From assembly GCF_030167915.1 (NCBI RefSeq), contig NZ_JARGNB010000004.1:372001-436000 (forward strand): 64,000 nt of DNA, read 5' to 3'. Origin of the DNA: Aquabacterium humicola. Lineage in GTDB: Bacteria > Pseudomonadota > Gammaproteobacteria > Burkholderiales > Burkholderiaceae_C. This document shows, piece after piece, positions 40,937 through 49,800 of this stretch. Each line of letters opens with the position of its first letter. Positions within the stretch are counted from its first letter, which is position 1. Both the position numbers and the translations under genes were made by a program. The notes beneath the pieces were generated by a model. That model ran no database searches. It was not told the DNA's origin and was given only the letters and a program-made list of their open reading frames with translations.

Positions 40937-42148
40937 GTGAACCCGACCAAGATCCTCGTCGCCCAGGGCGGCGGTCCGACCGCGGTGATCAACCAATCGC
41001 TCGCCGGCGTGGTGCTGGAGGCGCGCCGCCATGCGGCGATCGAGCGCATCTATGGCGCCCGCCACGGCGTGCGCGGCATCGTCAACGAGGACCTCGTCGA
41101 CCTGACGCTGGAGACCGCGGCCAACCTCGAGGCCGTCGCGCGCACGCCGGCCTCGGCGCTGGGCTCGACGCGCGACAAGCCCGACCTCGCGTACTGCCAG
41201 AAGATCTTCGCCACCCTGAAGGCGCACGGCATCGGCCAGTTCTTCTACATCGGCGGCAACGATTCCTCGGACACCGTGCGCATCGTCGCCGAGGAGGCCG
41301 CGCGCACCGGCTACCCGCTGCGCGCGATCCACATCCCGAAGACCATCGACAACGACCTGATGGGCAACGACCACACGCCGGGCTTCCCGTCGGCCGCGCG
41401 TTTCGTCGTGCAGGCCTTCGCCGGCGCGAACCTCGACAACGCGGCGCTGCCGGGCGTCTATGTCGCGGTGGTGATGGGCCGCCATGCCGGCTTCCTGACC
41501 GCCGCCGCCGCGCTGGCGCAGAAGTTCCCGGACGACGGCCCGCACCTGGTCTACCTGCCCGAGCGCGCGTTCAGCATGGAGGGCTTCCTGGCCGACGTGA
41601 AGGCCGTGCACCAGCGCCTGGGCCGCTGCGTGATCGCGGTCAGCGAAGGCATCCACGATGCCGACGGCACCGCGATCGCCAGCACGCTGGCGGCCAGCGT
41701 CGAGCGTGATGCGCACGGCAACGTGCAGCTGTCGGGCACCGGCGCGCTGGCCGACCTGCTGTGCGACCAGATCAAGGAGAAGCTGGGCATCAAGCGCGTG
41801 CGCGGCGATACCTTCGGCTACGTGCAGCGCAGCTTCCTCGGCTGCGTCAGCGAGGTCGACCAGCGCGAGGCGCGCGAGGTCGCCGAGCAGGCGGTGCAGC
41901 ACGCGATGTGGAGCGGCCGCGACGGCTCGATCGCCATCCGCCGCGTCGGCGACTACGCGGTCGACTACGTGCTGCAGCCGCTGGAGGCGGTGGCCGCGAA
42001 GACGCGGGTGATGGACGACGCCTTCATCGCCGACTCGGGTCACCACGTGACCGAAGCCTTCCGCGCCTACCTGCGGCCGCTGCTGGGGGCCGACCTGCCG
42101 CAGGCGCATCGCCTGCGTGCGCCGGCGGTGACGAAGATCCTCGGCTAG
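40937..42148 (+). CDS. 6-phosphofructokinase, pyrophosphate-dependent type
   Basis: 403-aa phosphofructokinase converting fructose 6-phosphate to the 1,6-bisphosphate, probably with pyrophosphate and reversibly. It has AQGGGPTAVINQSLAG, the phosphoryl-donor site YIGGNDSSDT, the catalytic loop IPKTIDNDLMGNDHTPGFPSAA and MGRHAGFLTA. Asp after GGN and Lys in PKTIDND are the residues that distinguish PPi enzymes from ATP enzymes (Gly at both places). The GTG at 40937 is chosen because AAGGAGAG lies 6 bp upstream and the family begins with this strand. It lies 32 bp after the co-polymerase gene and may be co-transcribed with it. Confidence 0.9.
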   Translation: MNPTKILVAQGGGPTAVINQSLAGVVLEARRHAAIERIYGARHGVRGIVNEDLVDLTLETAANLEAVARTPASALGSTRDKPDLAYCQKIFATLKAHGIGQFFYIGGNDSSDTVRIVAEEAARTGYPLRAIHIPKTIDNDLMGNDHTPGFPSAARFVVQAFAGANLDNAALPGVYVAVVMGRHAGFLTAAAALAQKFPDDGPHLVYLPERAFSMEGFLADVKAVHQRLGRCVIAVSEGIHDADGTAIASTLAASVERDAHGNVQLSGTGALADLLCDQIKEKLGIKRVRGDTFGYVQRSFLGCVSEVDQREAREVAEQAVQHAMWSGRDGSIAIRRVGDYAVDYVLQPLEAVAAKTRVMDDAFIADSGHHVTEAFRAYLRPLLGADLPQAHRLRAPAVTKILG

Positions 42149-42176
42149 GGCCGGTCGACGCCATGGGACCGCGCGC

Positions 42177-43298
42177 GTGACTGGGCCAACGGACGGCGAT
42201 CAGGGCGGCGGCCGCCCCGCCCTGTCCCCCGACACCGACACCCTGCGCTACTGCACCACCGCCGACGGCGTGCGCCTGGCGATGCGCCAGCTCGGTCAGG
42301 GGCCGCTGGTCATCAAGGCGGCCAACTGGCTGGGCAATGTGCAGGCCGACGCCACGCTGCGCTCGTCGCGTCACTGGGTCGACCAGCTCACGCGCGCGCA
42401 CACGCTGCTGTGGTACGACGCACGCGGCTGCGGCCTGTCCGACCGCGAGGTCGACGACGTCTCGCTCGACGCCTGGGTGCGCGACCTCGAGGCGGTGGCC
42501 GATGCCGGCGGCCACGAGCGCTTCGTGCTGCTGGGCATCTCGCAGGGCGCGGCGATCGCCATCCGCTACGCGGTGCGCCATCCCGAGCGCGTGCGCGGGC
42601 TGGTGCTCTACGCGAGCTTCGTGCGCGGCGCCTTCCACCAGGGCCTGTCGGCGAAGACGCAGGCGGTGTTCACCGAGATGATCCGCATCGCCGAGCTGGG
42701 CTGGGGGCACGACGCCAGCACCTTCCGCCGGCTCTTCTCGTCGCAACTGCTGCCGGCGGCGCCCGCCGATGTGCTCGATGCCTACGACGCGCTGCATCGC
42801 CACAGCGTCAGCGGGCCGATGGCCGCGCGCTACATGCGCGCCTTCTTCGAGCTCGACGCCCGCGTCGATGCGCCGCAGGTGCGCTGCCCGACGCTGGTGA
42901 TGCACGTGCAGGACGACGCGCTGATCCTGCAGCGCGAAGGCGCGCTGGTGGCCTCGCTGATTCCGGGCGCGCGCTGGGTGGCGGTTCCGGGGCGCAACCA
43001 CCTGCCGCTGGTGACCGACCCCGGCTGGCCCACGCTGCAGCGCGAGATGGCGGCCTTTCTCGCATCGCTGGCCGCCGCCGACGCCGGCGCCGGCACGCCG
43101 GCGCCGCAGCTCACCGCGCGCCAGCGCGAGGTGCTGCTGCACGTCGCGCGCGGCCTCGGCGACAAGGAGATCGCGCGCGCGCTGCAGCTCAGCCCGCGCA
43201 CCGTGGAGATGCACGTCGCGCGGGCGCTGGCCGCGCTGGGCGCCCGCAACCGCTCCGAAGCGGTCAGCCGGGCACACCACTGGAAGCTCCTACCGTAG
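42177..43298 (+). CDS. Alpha/beta-hydrolase domain fused to LuxR-type DNA-binding domain
   Basis: 373-aa fusion. Residues 20-290 form an alpha/beta hydrolase: LWYDARGCGLSDRE, the nucleophile elbow LLGISQGAAIAIRYAVRHPE (GISQG) and a terminal GRNHLPLV with the His. Residues 300-370 form a LuxR helix-turn-helix: LTARQREVLLHVARGLGDKEIARALQLSPRTVEMHVARALAAL. Such proteins may use the hydrolase fold as a ligand sensor, perhaps for an ester or lactone. The start is the GTG at 42177; the nearby ATG at 42163 runs into a stop. It is divergent to nothing and lies 28 bp after the phosphofructokinase gene. Confidence 0.9.
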   Translation: MTGPTDGDQGGGRPALSPDTDTLRYCTTADGVRLAMRQLGQGPLVIKAANWLGNVQADATLRSSRHWVDQLTRAHTLLWYDARGCGLSDREVDDVSLDAWVRDLEAVADAGGHERFVLLGISQGAAIAIRYAVRHPERVRGLVLYASFVRGAFHQGLSAKTQAVFTEMIRIAELGWGHDASTFRRLFSSQLLPAAPADVLDAYDALHRHSVSGPMAARYMRAFFELDARVDAPQVRCPTLVMHVQDDALILQREGALVASLIPGARWVAVPGRNHLPLVTDPGWPTLQREMAAFLASLAAADAGAGTPAPQLTARQREVLLHVARGLGDKEIARALQLSPRTVEMHVARALAALGARNRSEAVSRAHHWKLLP

Positions 43299-43303
43299 TC
43301 GCG

Positions 43304-43323
43304 GCGGCGGGAAGACCCGCCGC
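43304..43323 (+). terminator. Hairpin after the hydrolase-LuxR gene
   Basis: GCGGCGGG, AAGA, CCCGCCGC: perfect 8-bp stem starting 5 bp after the stop codon, without a T-tract. Confidence 0.5.
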
Positions 43324-43415
43324 TACCGTGGTCCGCCGCCTACCCGGCGCAGCGCCGGTCGACCACGATGGCGCTGCCGGGGCCCCGCCGGGGCCCGCAC
43401 CGTCCGGAGTGCCCC

Positions 43416-44660
43416 ATGCTGCAGACCCTCGAAACCCCGCTTCCCATCCCGACGCTGGCGCGCGCCGTGGCCGACCTGCGCGATCCGGCGTGGCTGACGC
43501 AGCCGCGCGAACAGGCGCGCCGGCTGCGTGCGCAGGGCCGCGTGCACCGCGACACGCTGGGCCTGTGGCTGCTGCTGGGCCATGCCGACTGCCGCGCCGC
43601 GATGCAGAGCAGCCGGCTCAGCCGCGACCCCCGGGCCGGCACGAGCTACGCGTCGCAGCGCCCGTTCGGGGCCGGTTCGGCGCTGGAGCGGGCCGCCGAA
43701 CGCTTCATGATCTTCAACGACCCCCCGGTCCACACCCGGCTGCGGCGCATCGTGGCCGCCGCGTTCACGCCGGCGTCCACGCGCGACCTGCGCGCCTCGG
43801 TGGCCGCCACCGTGCAGTCGCTGCTCGACGGCTTGCCGGCCGACGCGCCCTTCGACTTCATGCGCCAGGTGGCGCAGCTGCTGCCCATCCGCGTGATCTG
43901 CGACCTGCTGGGCATCGACGCCGGCGACTTCGACCAGGCCAAGGCCTGGTCCGACGCCGCCGTCTGCGTCGTCGAGCCGCTGGCCACGCGCAGCGCGCGT
44001 GCGCAGGGCGCCCAGGCGGTGGCCGAGCTGACCGCCTTCCTGAGCGCGCAGGTGGCGCGGCGCCGCGCGCGCCCGGGCGACACGGTGATCGACCGCATGA
44101 TCGCCGCGCAGCGCGACGATCCGGCCTTCGATGACGACGAGCTGCTGGCCAACCTGATCCTGATGTTCATCGCCGGTCACGAGACCACCACGAACCTGCT
44201 CGGCAACGGGCTGCTCGCGCTGCTGAGGCATCCCGAGCAGCTGGCGCTGCTGCGCCGCGAGCCGGCACTGCTGCCCTCGGCGGTGGAGGAGATGCTGCGC
44301 TACGAGAGCCCGACCAACATGGTGGCGCGCACGACGCTCGAGCCGTGGACCATCGACGACCTCACGGTGCCGCCCGGCGAGGTGCTCTACTGCATGATCG
44401 GCGCGGCCAACCACGACCCCGCGGTGTTCGAGCAGCCCGAGCGCTTCGACATCACGCGGCATCCGAATCCGCAGTTGTCCTTCGGCGGCGGCGTGCACTA
44501 CTGCGTCGGTGCGCCGCTGGCGCGGCTGGAAGCGGAGGTGGCCTTCGAGGCCCTGCTGCGGCGCTTCCCGTCGCTCGCGCTCGTCGACGAGGCGCCGACC
44601 TGGCGGCCGATGATCAACCTGCGCGGGCTGCAGTCGCTGCAGGTGCGCGGCGCAGCCTAG
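43416..44660 (+). CDS. Cytochrome P450
   Basis: 414-aa soluble bacterial P450. The heme-thiolate loop is FGGGVHYCVGAPLARLE, the I-helix oxygen-activation motif is MFIAGHETTTN, and the K-helix ExxR lies in VEEMLRYESP. The segment RTTLEPWTIDDLTVPPGE is typical of the CYP107/CYP109-like bacterial group. It would need a ferredoxin and reductase; none is in the window. GGAG lies 7 bp before the ATG at 43416, which is preferred to the open frame start at 43368. Its stop overlaps the stop of the convergent downstream gene (CTAG). The substrate is unknown. Confidence 0.95.
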   Translation: MLQTLETPLPIPTLARAVADLRDPAWLTQPREQARRLRAQGRVHRDTLGLWLLLGHADCRAAMQSSRLSRDPRAGTSYASQRPFGAGSALERAAERFMIFNDPPVHTRLRRIVAAAFTPASTRDLRASVAATVQSLLDGLPADAPFDFMRQVAQLLPIRVICDLLGIDAGDFDQAKAWSDAAVCVVEPLATRSARAQGAQAVAELTAFLSAQVARRRARPGDTVIDRMIAAQRDDPAFDDDELLANLILMFIAGHETTTNLLGNGLLALLRHPEQLALLRREPALLPSAVEEMLRYESPTNMVARTTLEPWTIDDLTVPPGEVLYCMIGAANHDPAVFEQPERFDITRHPNPQLSFGGGVHYCVGAPLARLEAEVAFEALLRRFPSLALVDEAPTWRPMINLRGLQSLQVRGAA

Positions 44661-45250
44661 CGCGCCGGCGCCAGCATCTCCGGCGGGCAGTCGGCCTCGA
44701 CGTCCATGCCCAGCGGCAGCCAGGCCTGCTGCGGCTGGCCGCCGGGCAGGGTCCAGCGCAGCTGCAGGCCGTCGCCGCTGACGCAGTGGCGCACCGCCAG
44801 CGGCGTCGTCTCGCCGGGCCGCCGCAGCAGCAGCGTCTGCGGCGACGGTCGTTCCACCTGCAGCCCTGCGCCACCGGCGACAGCCAGCAGCACCGCGCCA
44901 TGGCGCGACTTCGGCGTGCGGGCCGAGCGCGCTTCGAGCGGTCGCGAACCGCCGTCGGCCTGGCGCAGCTGCGCGGCCGCGCCGGCCGGCGCCGCGCGCA
45001 CCGCGCCGGCGCGCAGGCAGCACTCGATGCGCGGTGTCGCGCCGTCCAGGCGCACGAAGGGCATCGACTTCGGCGGCGCCGCCTGCTCGCCGCCGGGCAG
45101 CGCATAGAGCACCGCCGGCTGGTCGGGATAACGCGCGTCGACGAGGCCCAGCCATGGCGGCGCGGTGCCGGCGGCGGCCGCCGGCAGCGACGCCGCGAGC
45201 ACCGATGCCAGCACCACCGCGGCGCGTGCGCAGCGATCAGCGGCCGTCAT
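44657..45250 (-). CDS. Exported hypothetical protein, possible immunity partner of the M15 peptidase
   Basis: I do not recognise this 197-aa protein. It has a clear Sec signal peptide (CARAAVVLASVLAASLPAAAA), so it acts in the periplasm. The mature part contains PPWLGLVDARYPDQPAVLYALPG and four cysteines (IECCLRAG, VRHCVSG, EADCPPE) and is probably beta-rich. Its ATG at 45250 lies inside the 3' end of the upstream peptidase gene (14-bp overlap), so the two are co-translated. A leaderless cell-wall enzyme followed by an overlapping exported small protein is the layout of interbacterial effector-immunity pairs. That role is inferred from layout only. Confidence 0.75.
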   Translation of the reverse strand: MTAADRCARAAVVLASVLAASLPAAAAGTAPPWLGLVDARYPDQPAVLYALPGGEQAAPPKSMPFVRLDGATPRIECCLRAGAVRAAPAGAAAQLRQADGGSRPLEARSARTPKSRHGAVLLAVAGGAGLQVERPSPQTLLLRRPGETTPLAVRHCVSGDGLQLRWTLPGGQPQQAWLPLGMDVEADCPPEMLAPAR

Positions 45251-45779
45251 CGGACCAGTGCGGCGGATCGGACGCCAGCTTGATGACGCCGAAGCTGCCG
45301 CCCAGCTCGTGCAGCTCGGCGGCGGTGCGCACGCGCGTCGGCGTGCCTTCGGCATCGCTGAAGGTCTTGCCGCTGTAGTTGCTGATCGTCATGTCGATCG
45401 CCCGGCCCTGGGTGTGGCGCGAGCTCAGCGCCGGACGGTAGACGATGCCGTAGAGCCCGACCATGCCCAGCGCTGCCGAGCGCGAGGCGGTGGCATCGGC
45501 GCGGCCGCGGCGGTCGCGGTGCACCCACTCGATGTCGACGCCGGCCATCGCCGGCACGTCCGCGGCGTCCATCTGCTCGCGGCCGACGCGCCAGGCGTAG
45601 TGCATCAGGTAGGCGCGCTCGGGCGGCCGCAATGTCGCGGCGATGCGGATGCCGGCGCCGCCGGCGCGCAACGCGCCGACGAAGTCGCTCACCGCGCTGG
45701 AGAAGGCCGGCGTCAGGTCGTCGATGCGGGTGCTGGTCTGGAAGCGTCCGATCCACACGGGACCGCTCGGGTCGGCCAT
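45237..45779 (-). CDS. Leaderless M15-type peptidoglycan peptidase
   Basis: 180-aa zinc peptidase resembling D,D-/L,D-carboxypeptidases and endolysins of family M15 (VanY-like). The zinc site is SSRHTQGRAIDM (H122, D129; pattern SxHxxGxAxD) and DPPHWSDDG (H174). LRPPERAYLMHYAWRV is the substrate-binding helix region. There is no signal peptide or membrane segment (MADPSGPVWIGRF), so the enzyme needs lysis, a phage-like or a type VI delivery route to reach peptidoglycan. AGGAG lies 9 bp before the ATG at 45779. It overlaps the downstream exported gene by 14 bp. Confidence 0.85.
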   Translation of the reverse strand: MADPSGPVWIGRFQTSTRIDDLTPAFSSAVSDFVGALRAGGAGIRIAATLRPPERAYLMHYAWRVGREQMDAADVPAMAGVDIEWVHRDRRGRADATASRSAALGMVGLYGIVYRPALSSRHTQGRAIDMTISNYSGKTFSDAEGTPTRVRTAAELHELGGSFGVIKLASDPPHWSDDGR

Positions 45780-45956
45780 GGCCTGGGCTCCTGGAGTTGG
45801 CGTCGAAGGCGCGCACTGTGACATGCGCGATGACGCTCGAAAGGAGCGGCCATGCAACACGCTGTAAACCGAAGGGCGTCGAGCTAGGGATGGGCGCCGG
45901 CGGCGGGATCGACAATGCCGAGGCCAATGGCGCAGCCCGCGCGAGGAGTCCCGGCG

Positions 45957-46613
45957 ATGAACGAACCGCAACCGAGCACTGCGAGCGAGCAGCTGGTGCA
46001 CCAAGCGCGCCGCCTGCGCCCGCTCGGCCTGGCCACCGGCACGTCGGGCAACCTGAGCGTGCGCGCCGGCGCGGACGGCGCGATGTGGATCACGCCCAGC
46101 GGCATCGACTACGACGAGCTGCAGCCGGAGGACATCGTCTTCGTCGACGCCGCCGGTCGGTCGACGCACCGCCTCGCGCCCTCGTCCGAATGGCGCATGC
46201 ACCAGGCCGTGTACCGCGCGCGGCCCGAGGCCGCCGCGGTGGTGCACGGCCACCCGACGTACGCGACGGTGCTGGCGATCCGGCGCCTGGAGATCCCGCC
46301 GCTGCACTACATGATCGCCGCCGCCGGCGGCCCGACGATCCGCTGCGCGCCGTACCACACCTATGGCACCGAGGCGCTGTCCGAGGCCGCGCTGGCCGCG
46401 CTCGAGGGCCGCAAGGCCTGCCTGCTGGCGAACCACGGCCTGCTGGCCTTCGAGCGCGACCTGGCGCGCGCGATGTGGCTGGCGCGTGAGGTCGAGACGC
46501 TGGCGCAGCAGTACCTGATGTGCCTGCAGATCGGCGGACCGGTGCTGCTGGACGAGGCGGAGATCGCGCGCGTGGTCGAGAAGTTCGCGCACTACGGCCA
46601 ACGCGCGCGCTGA
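45957..46613 (+). CDS. Class II aldolase/adducin family protein (FucA-like)
   Basis: 218-aa zinc aldolase of the L-fuculose-phosphate aldolase type. Its phosphate-binding loop is ATGTSGNLSVR, the active-site segment is SSEWRMHQAVY, two zinc His lie in VVHGHPTYATVL, and a third lies in LANHGLLAF. The substrate sugar phosphate cannot be told. The ATG at 45957 has AGGAG 9 bp upstream and is preferred to the in-frame ATG at 45915. It is divergent from the M15 gene across a 177-bp gap. Confidence 0.9.
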   Translation: MNEPQPSTASEQLVHQARRLRPLGLATGTSGNLSVRAGADGAMWITPSGIDYDELQPEDIVFVDAAGRSTHRLAPSSEWRMHQAVYRARPEAAAVVHGHPTYATVLAIRRLEIPPLHYMIAAAGGPTIRCAPYHTYGTEALSEAALAALEGRKACLLANHGLLAFERDLARAMWLAREVETLAQQYLMCLQIGGPVLLDEAEIARVVEKFAHYGQRAR

Positions 46614-46647
46614 TTCGAGGCGCAGAGGCATCGGTGGGCACCACGAC

Positions 46648-46716
46648 AGGGCGCGCTCGGGAAAGTCCCGAGCCACGCCTCATCCGGGTTAGCCCGAAGA
46701 ATTGACCAACTGGTCA
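46648..46716 (+). promoter_or_regulatory. Structured leader upstream of the RTX nuclease gene
   Basis: GGCG (about 46650-46653) pairs with CGCC (46676-46679) around the stem GCTCGGGA / TCCCGAGC, then CGGG-TTAG-CCCG (46684-46695), then TGACC / GGTCA (46703-46716). The packing of three stems into 70 bp, 120 bp upstream of a start codon, suggests an RNA leader or overlapping operators. A CACGACAGGGC beginning recalls cyclic-di-GMP-I riboswitches, but their third helix is not there. Confidence 0.4.
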
Positions 46717-46836
46717 GGTTCCGTTCGCTGTCAAGCACCCGGCTGCGGGGTGCGCCGCTCCTTGCTAGTCATGGCACCGTCACCGACCCACCGTCAGATG
46801 GCGGGTTGACAGCCCACAACAGCAGGAGCTCCCCCC

Positions 46837-49800
46837 GTGATCAGTCTCCAGAACGGCTCGACTTACAGCCAGAACTTCGACACGCTGGCCGCCAGCGGCA
46901 CTTCGTCGGCGATGCCCGACGGCTGGTTCTTCAGCGAATCCGGCACCAACGCCGACGGCACCTACAACACCGGCAACGGCAGCAACAACGCCGGCAACAC
47001 CTACAGCTTCGGCGCCACCGGCAGCAGCGAGCGCGCACTCGGCGGCTTGCTGTCGGGCAGCCTGACGCCGCTGTTCGGCGGCCAGATCAGCAACGACACC
47101 GGCGCGACGCTGCTGTCGGTCGCGATCTCCTACTTCGGCGAGCAGTGGCGCTTCGGCGCGACCGGCCGGGCCGACAAGCTGGATTTCCAGTACAGCCTCG
47201 ACGCCACCTCGCTGACCACCGGCACCTGGGTCAACGTCGATGCGCTGGACTACGGCGCCGCGCAGCAGGCGGCCGCCGGCCCGGTCGACGGCAATGCCAA
47301 CCGCACGGCGGTCAGCGGCAGCATCGAAGGGCTGAACCTCGCCAGCGGCGCCACGCTGTGGATCCGCTGGACCGATGCCAACGTCTCCGGCGCCGATGAC
47401 GGACTGGCCATCGACGACCTGCAGATCACGCCGACCACCGGCGGCGGCGGCGCGCCGGTGGTCAACCTGTCGGTCAGCAGCGCCACCGCCTCCGAGGCCG
47501 ATGGCACGGTGATCACCGTGACCGCGACGGCGACGCAGGCCGTCAGCGGCGCGCAGACCGTGACCCTCGGGGTCGGCGGCAACGGCATCACCGCCGGCGA
47601 TTACCTGCTCAGCAGCACCACCATCACCATCCCCGACGGCCAGACCAGCGGCTCGGTGAGCTTCACCGTGCAGGACGACGGCGTGCCCGAGGGCAACGAG
47701 ACCGCGGTGCTGACGATCAGCGACCCGAGCGCCGGCATCACGCTCGGCGGCACGGTGTCGCAGAACGTGGTCATCACCAACAACGATGCCGGCCAGCCGC
47801 CGCTGAAGATCTCGGCGATCCAGGGCGCGGCGCACCTCTCGCCGCTGCTCGATTCGGCGACCGACACCGCGCCGGTGCAGAACGTGCGCGGCATCGTCAC
47901 GGCGATCGGCAGCAACGGCTTCTACATGCAGGACCCGGAGCCGGACGCGGACATCGCGACCAGCGAGGCGATCTTCGTCTTCACCGGCGCGAACTCGCCG
48001 AACCTCACCGCACGCACGGTCGGCGAGGCGGTGCAGGTCGCCGGCACGCTCAGCGAGTTCCGCCCCGGCGGTGCGTCGAGCAACAACCTGACGGTGACGC
48101 AGATCTCGAACAATGCCAACGTGCAGGCGCTGTCGATCACCGCCTGGGCCGGCGCACCGGCCGGCGGCATCGCGCCGACGGTGCTGGGCGTGGACCGCGT
48201 GATGCCGACCCAGGTGATCCACGACGACTTCGCGGCGCCGGCGCATGTCGAGTCGGGCGGCGACTTCGACCCGGCCACCGAGGGCATCGATTTCTTCGAG
48301 AGCCTCGAAGGCATGCTGGTGCAGATCAACGGCGCGGTGACCAGCTCGCCGACGATCAACTTCAACAACAACTCGCAGGAGATCTGGGTGCTGGCCGATG
48401 GCGGCGCGGGCGCCACCAGCACCACCGCGCACGGCGGCGCGCTGATCAACGCGAACGACTTCAATCCCGAGCGGCTGCAGATCGACGATCTGATCAACTC
48501 GACCAGCATGCCCACCGTCGACGTCGGCGCGATCCTCGGCACTACGGTGGGCGTCGTCAACTACGACTTCGGCAACTACGAGGTGCTGGTGCCGGTGGCG
48601 CCGTCGGTCGAACAGGCGTCGCAGCTCGAGCGCGAAGTGACGACGCTGGGTCCGCAGGCCGACCAGCTGCGGCTGGCGAACTTCAACGTCGAGAACCTCG
48701 ACCCCAGCGACGGCGCGTCGAAGTTCAACGCGCTGGCGGCGGCCATCGTCGCGAACCTGAAGTCGCCGGACATCATCACGCTCGAAGAGGTGCAGGACAA
48801 CAGCGGCGCCACCAACAACGGCATCGTCGACGCCAACGTCACGCTGCAGATGCTGATCGACGCCATCGCCGCGGCCGGCGGCCCGACCTACCAGTTCCGC
48901 CAGCTCAACCCGGTCAACGGCCAGGACGGCGGCGAGCCGGGCGGCAACATCCGCGTCGCCTTCCTGTTCAACCCGTCGCGCGTCGGCTTCGTCGAGGACT
49001 CGCTCGAGCGCATCACCGACACCGATCTGTCCAACGGCGACGCCTTCGCCGCCAGCCGCAAGCCGCTGGTCGGCACCTTCACCTTCCACGGCGAGGCGGT
49101 GACCGTGGTCGGCAACCACTTCAATTCCAAGGGCGGCGACCAGGCGCTGTTCGGCGCGACGCAGCCGCCGGTGCTGGGCTCCGAGGTGCAGCGCCAGCAG
49201 CAGGCCGAGATCGTCGGCGACTACGTCGAGGCGCTGCTGGCCGAGAACCCGCATGCCAATGTCATCGTCGCCGGCGACCTCAACGACTTCGAGTTCTCGA
49301 ACCCGGTCGAGCGCCTGAAGGACGCGGGCCTGGATGCGCTGATCGAGACGCTGCCGGCGAACGAGCGCTACAGCTACAACTTCGAGGGCAACGCGCAGAC
49401 GCTGGACCATGTGATGGCCAGCGACCGCCTGATGGGCCACCTGGCCGGCTTCGACGTGGTGCACATCAACTCGGAGTTCTTCGACCAGATGAGCGACCAC
49501 GACCCGAGCGTCGCCGCGTTCACGATCGCGCTCGGCCAGACCATCAACGGCACCAACCTGCGCGACAACCTGAAGGGCACCGCCGCCAACGACACGATCC
49601 GGGGCGGCGCCGGCCGCGACCTGATCGCCACCGGCGGCGGCGCCGACACGCTGGTCTACACCAGCCTGCTCGATGCCGGCGACATCGTCAGCGACTTCCA
49701 GCCGGGCATCGACCACCTGAACATCGCCGCGCTGCTGGCGAGCATCAAGTACGCCGGCAGCGACCCGGTGGCCGACGGCGTGCTGGCCGTCGTCGCCGCG

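Noticed and set aside
46648-46716. Canonical cyclic-di-GMP-I riboswitch
   Set aside because: The third helix and the GACGCAAAGCC core are absent; kept only as an unclassified structured leader.
46744-46765. Sigma-54 promoter (GG and GC elements)
   Set aside because: The spacing between GG and GC is 13 bases rather than the required 10.
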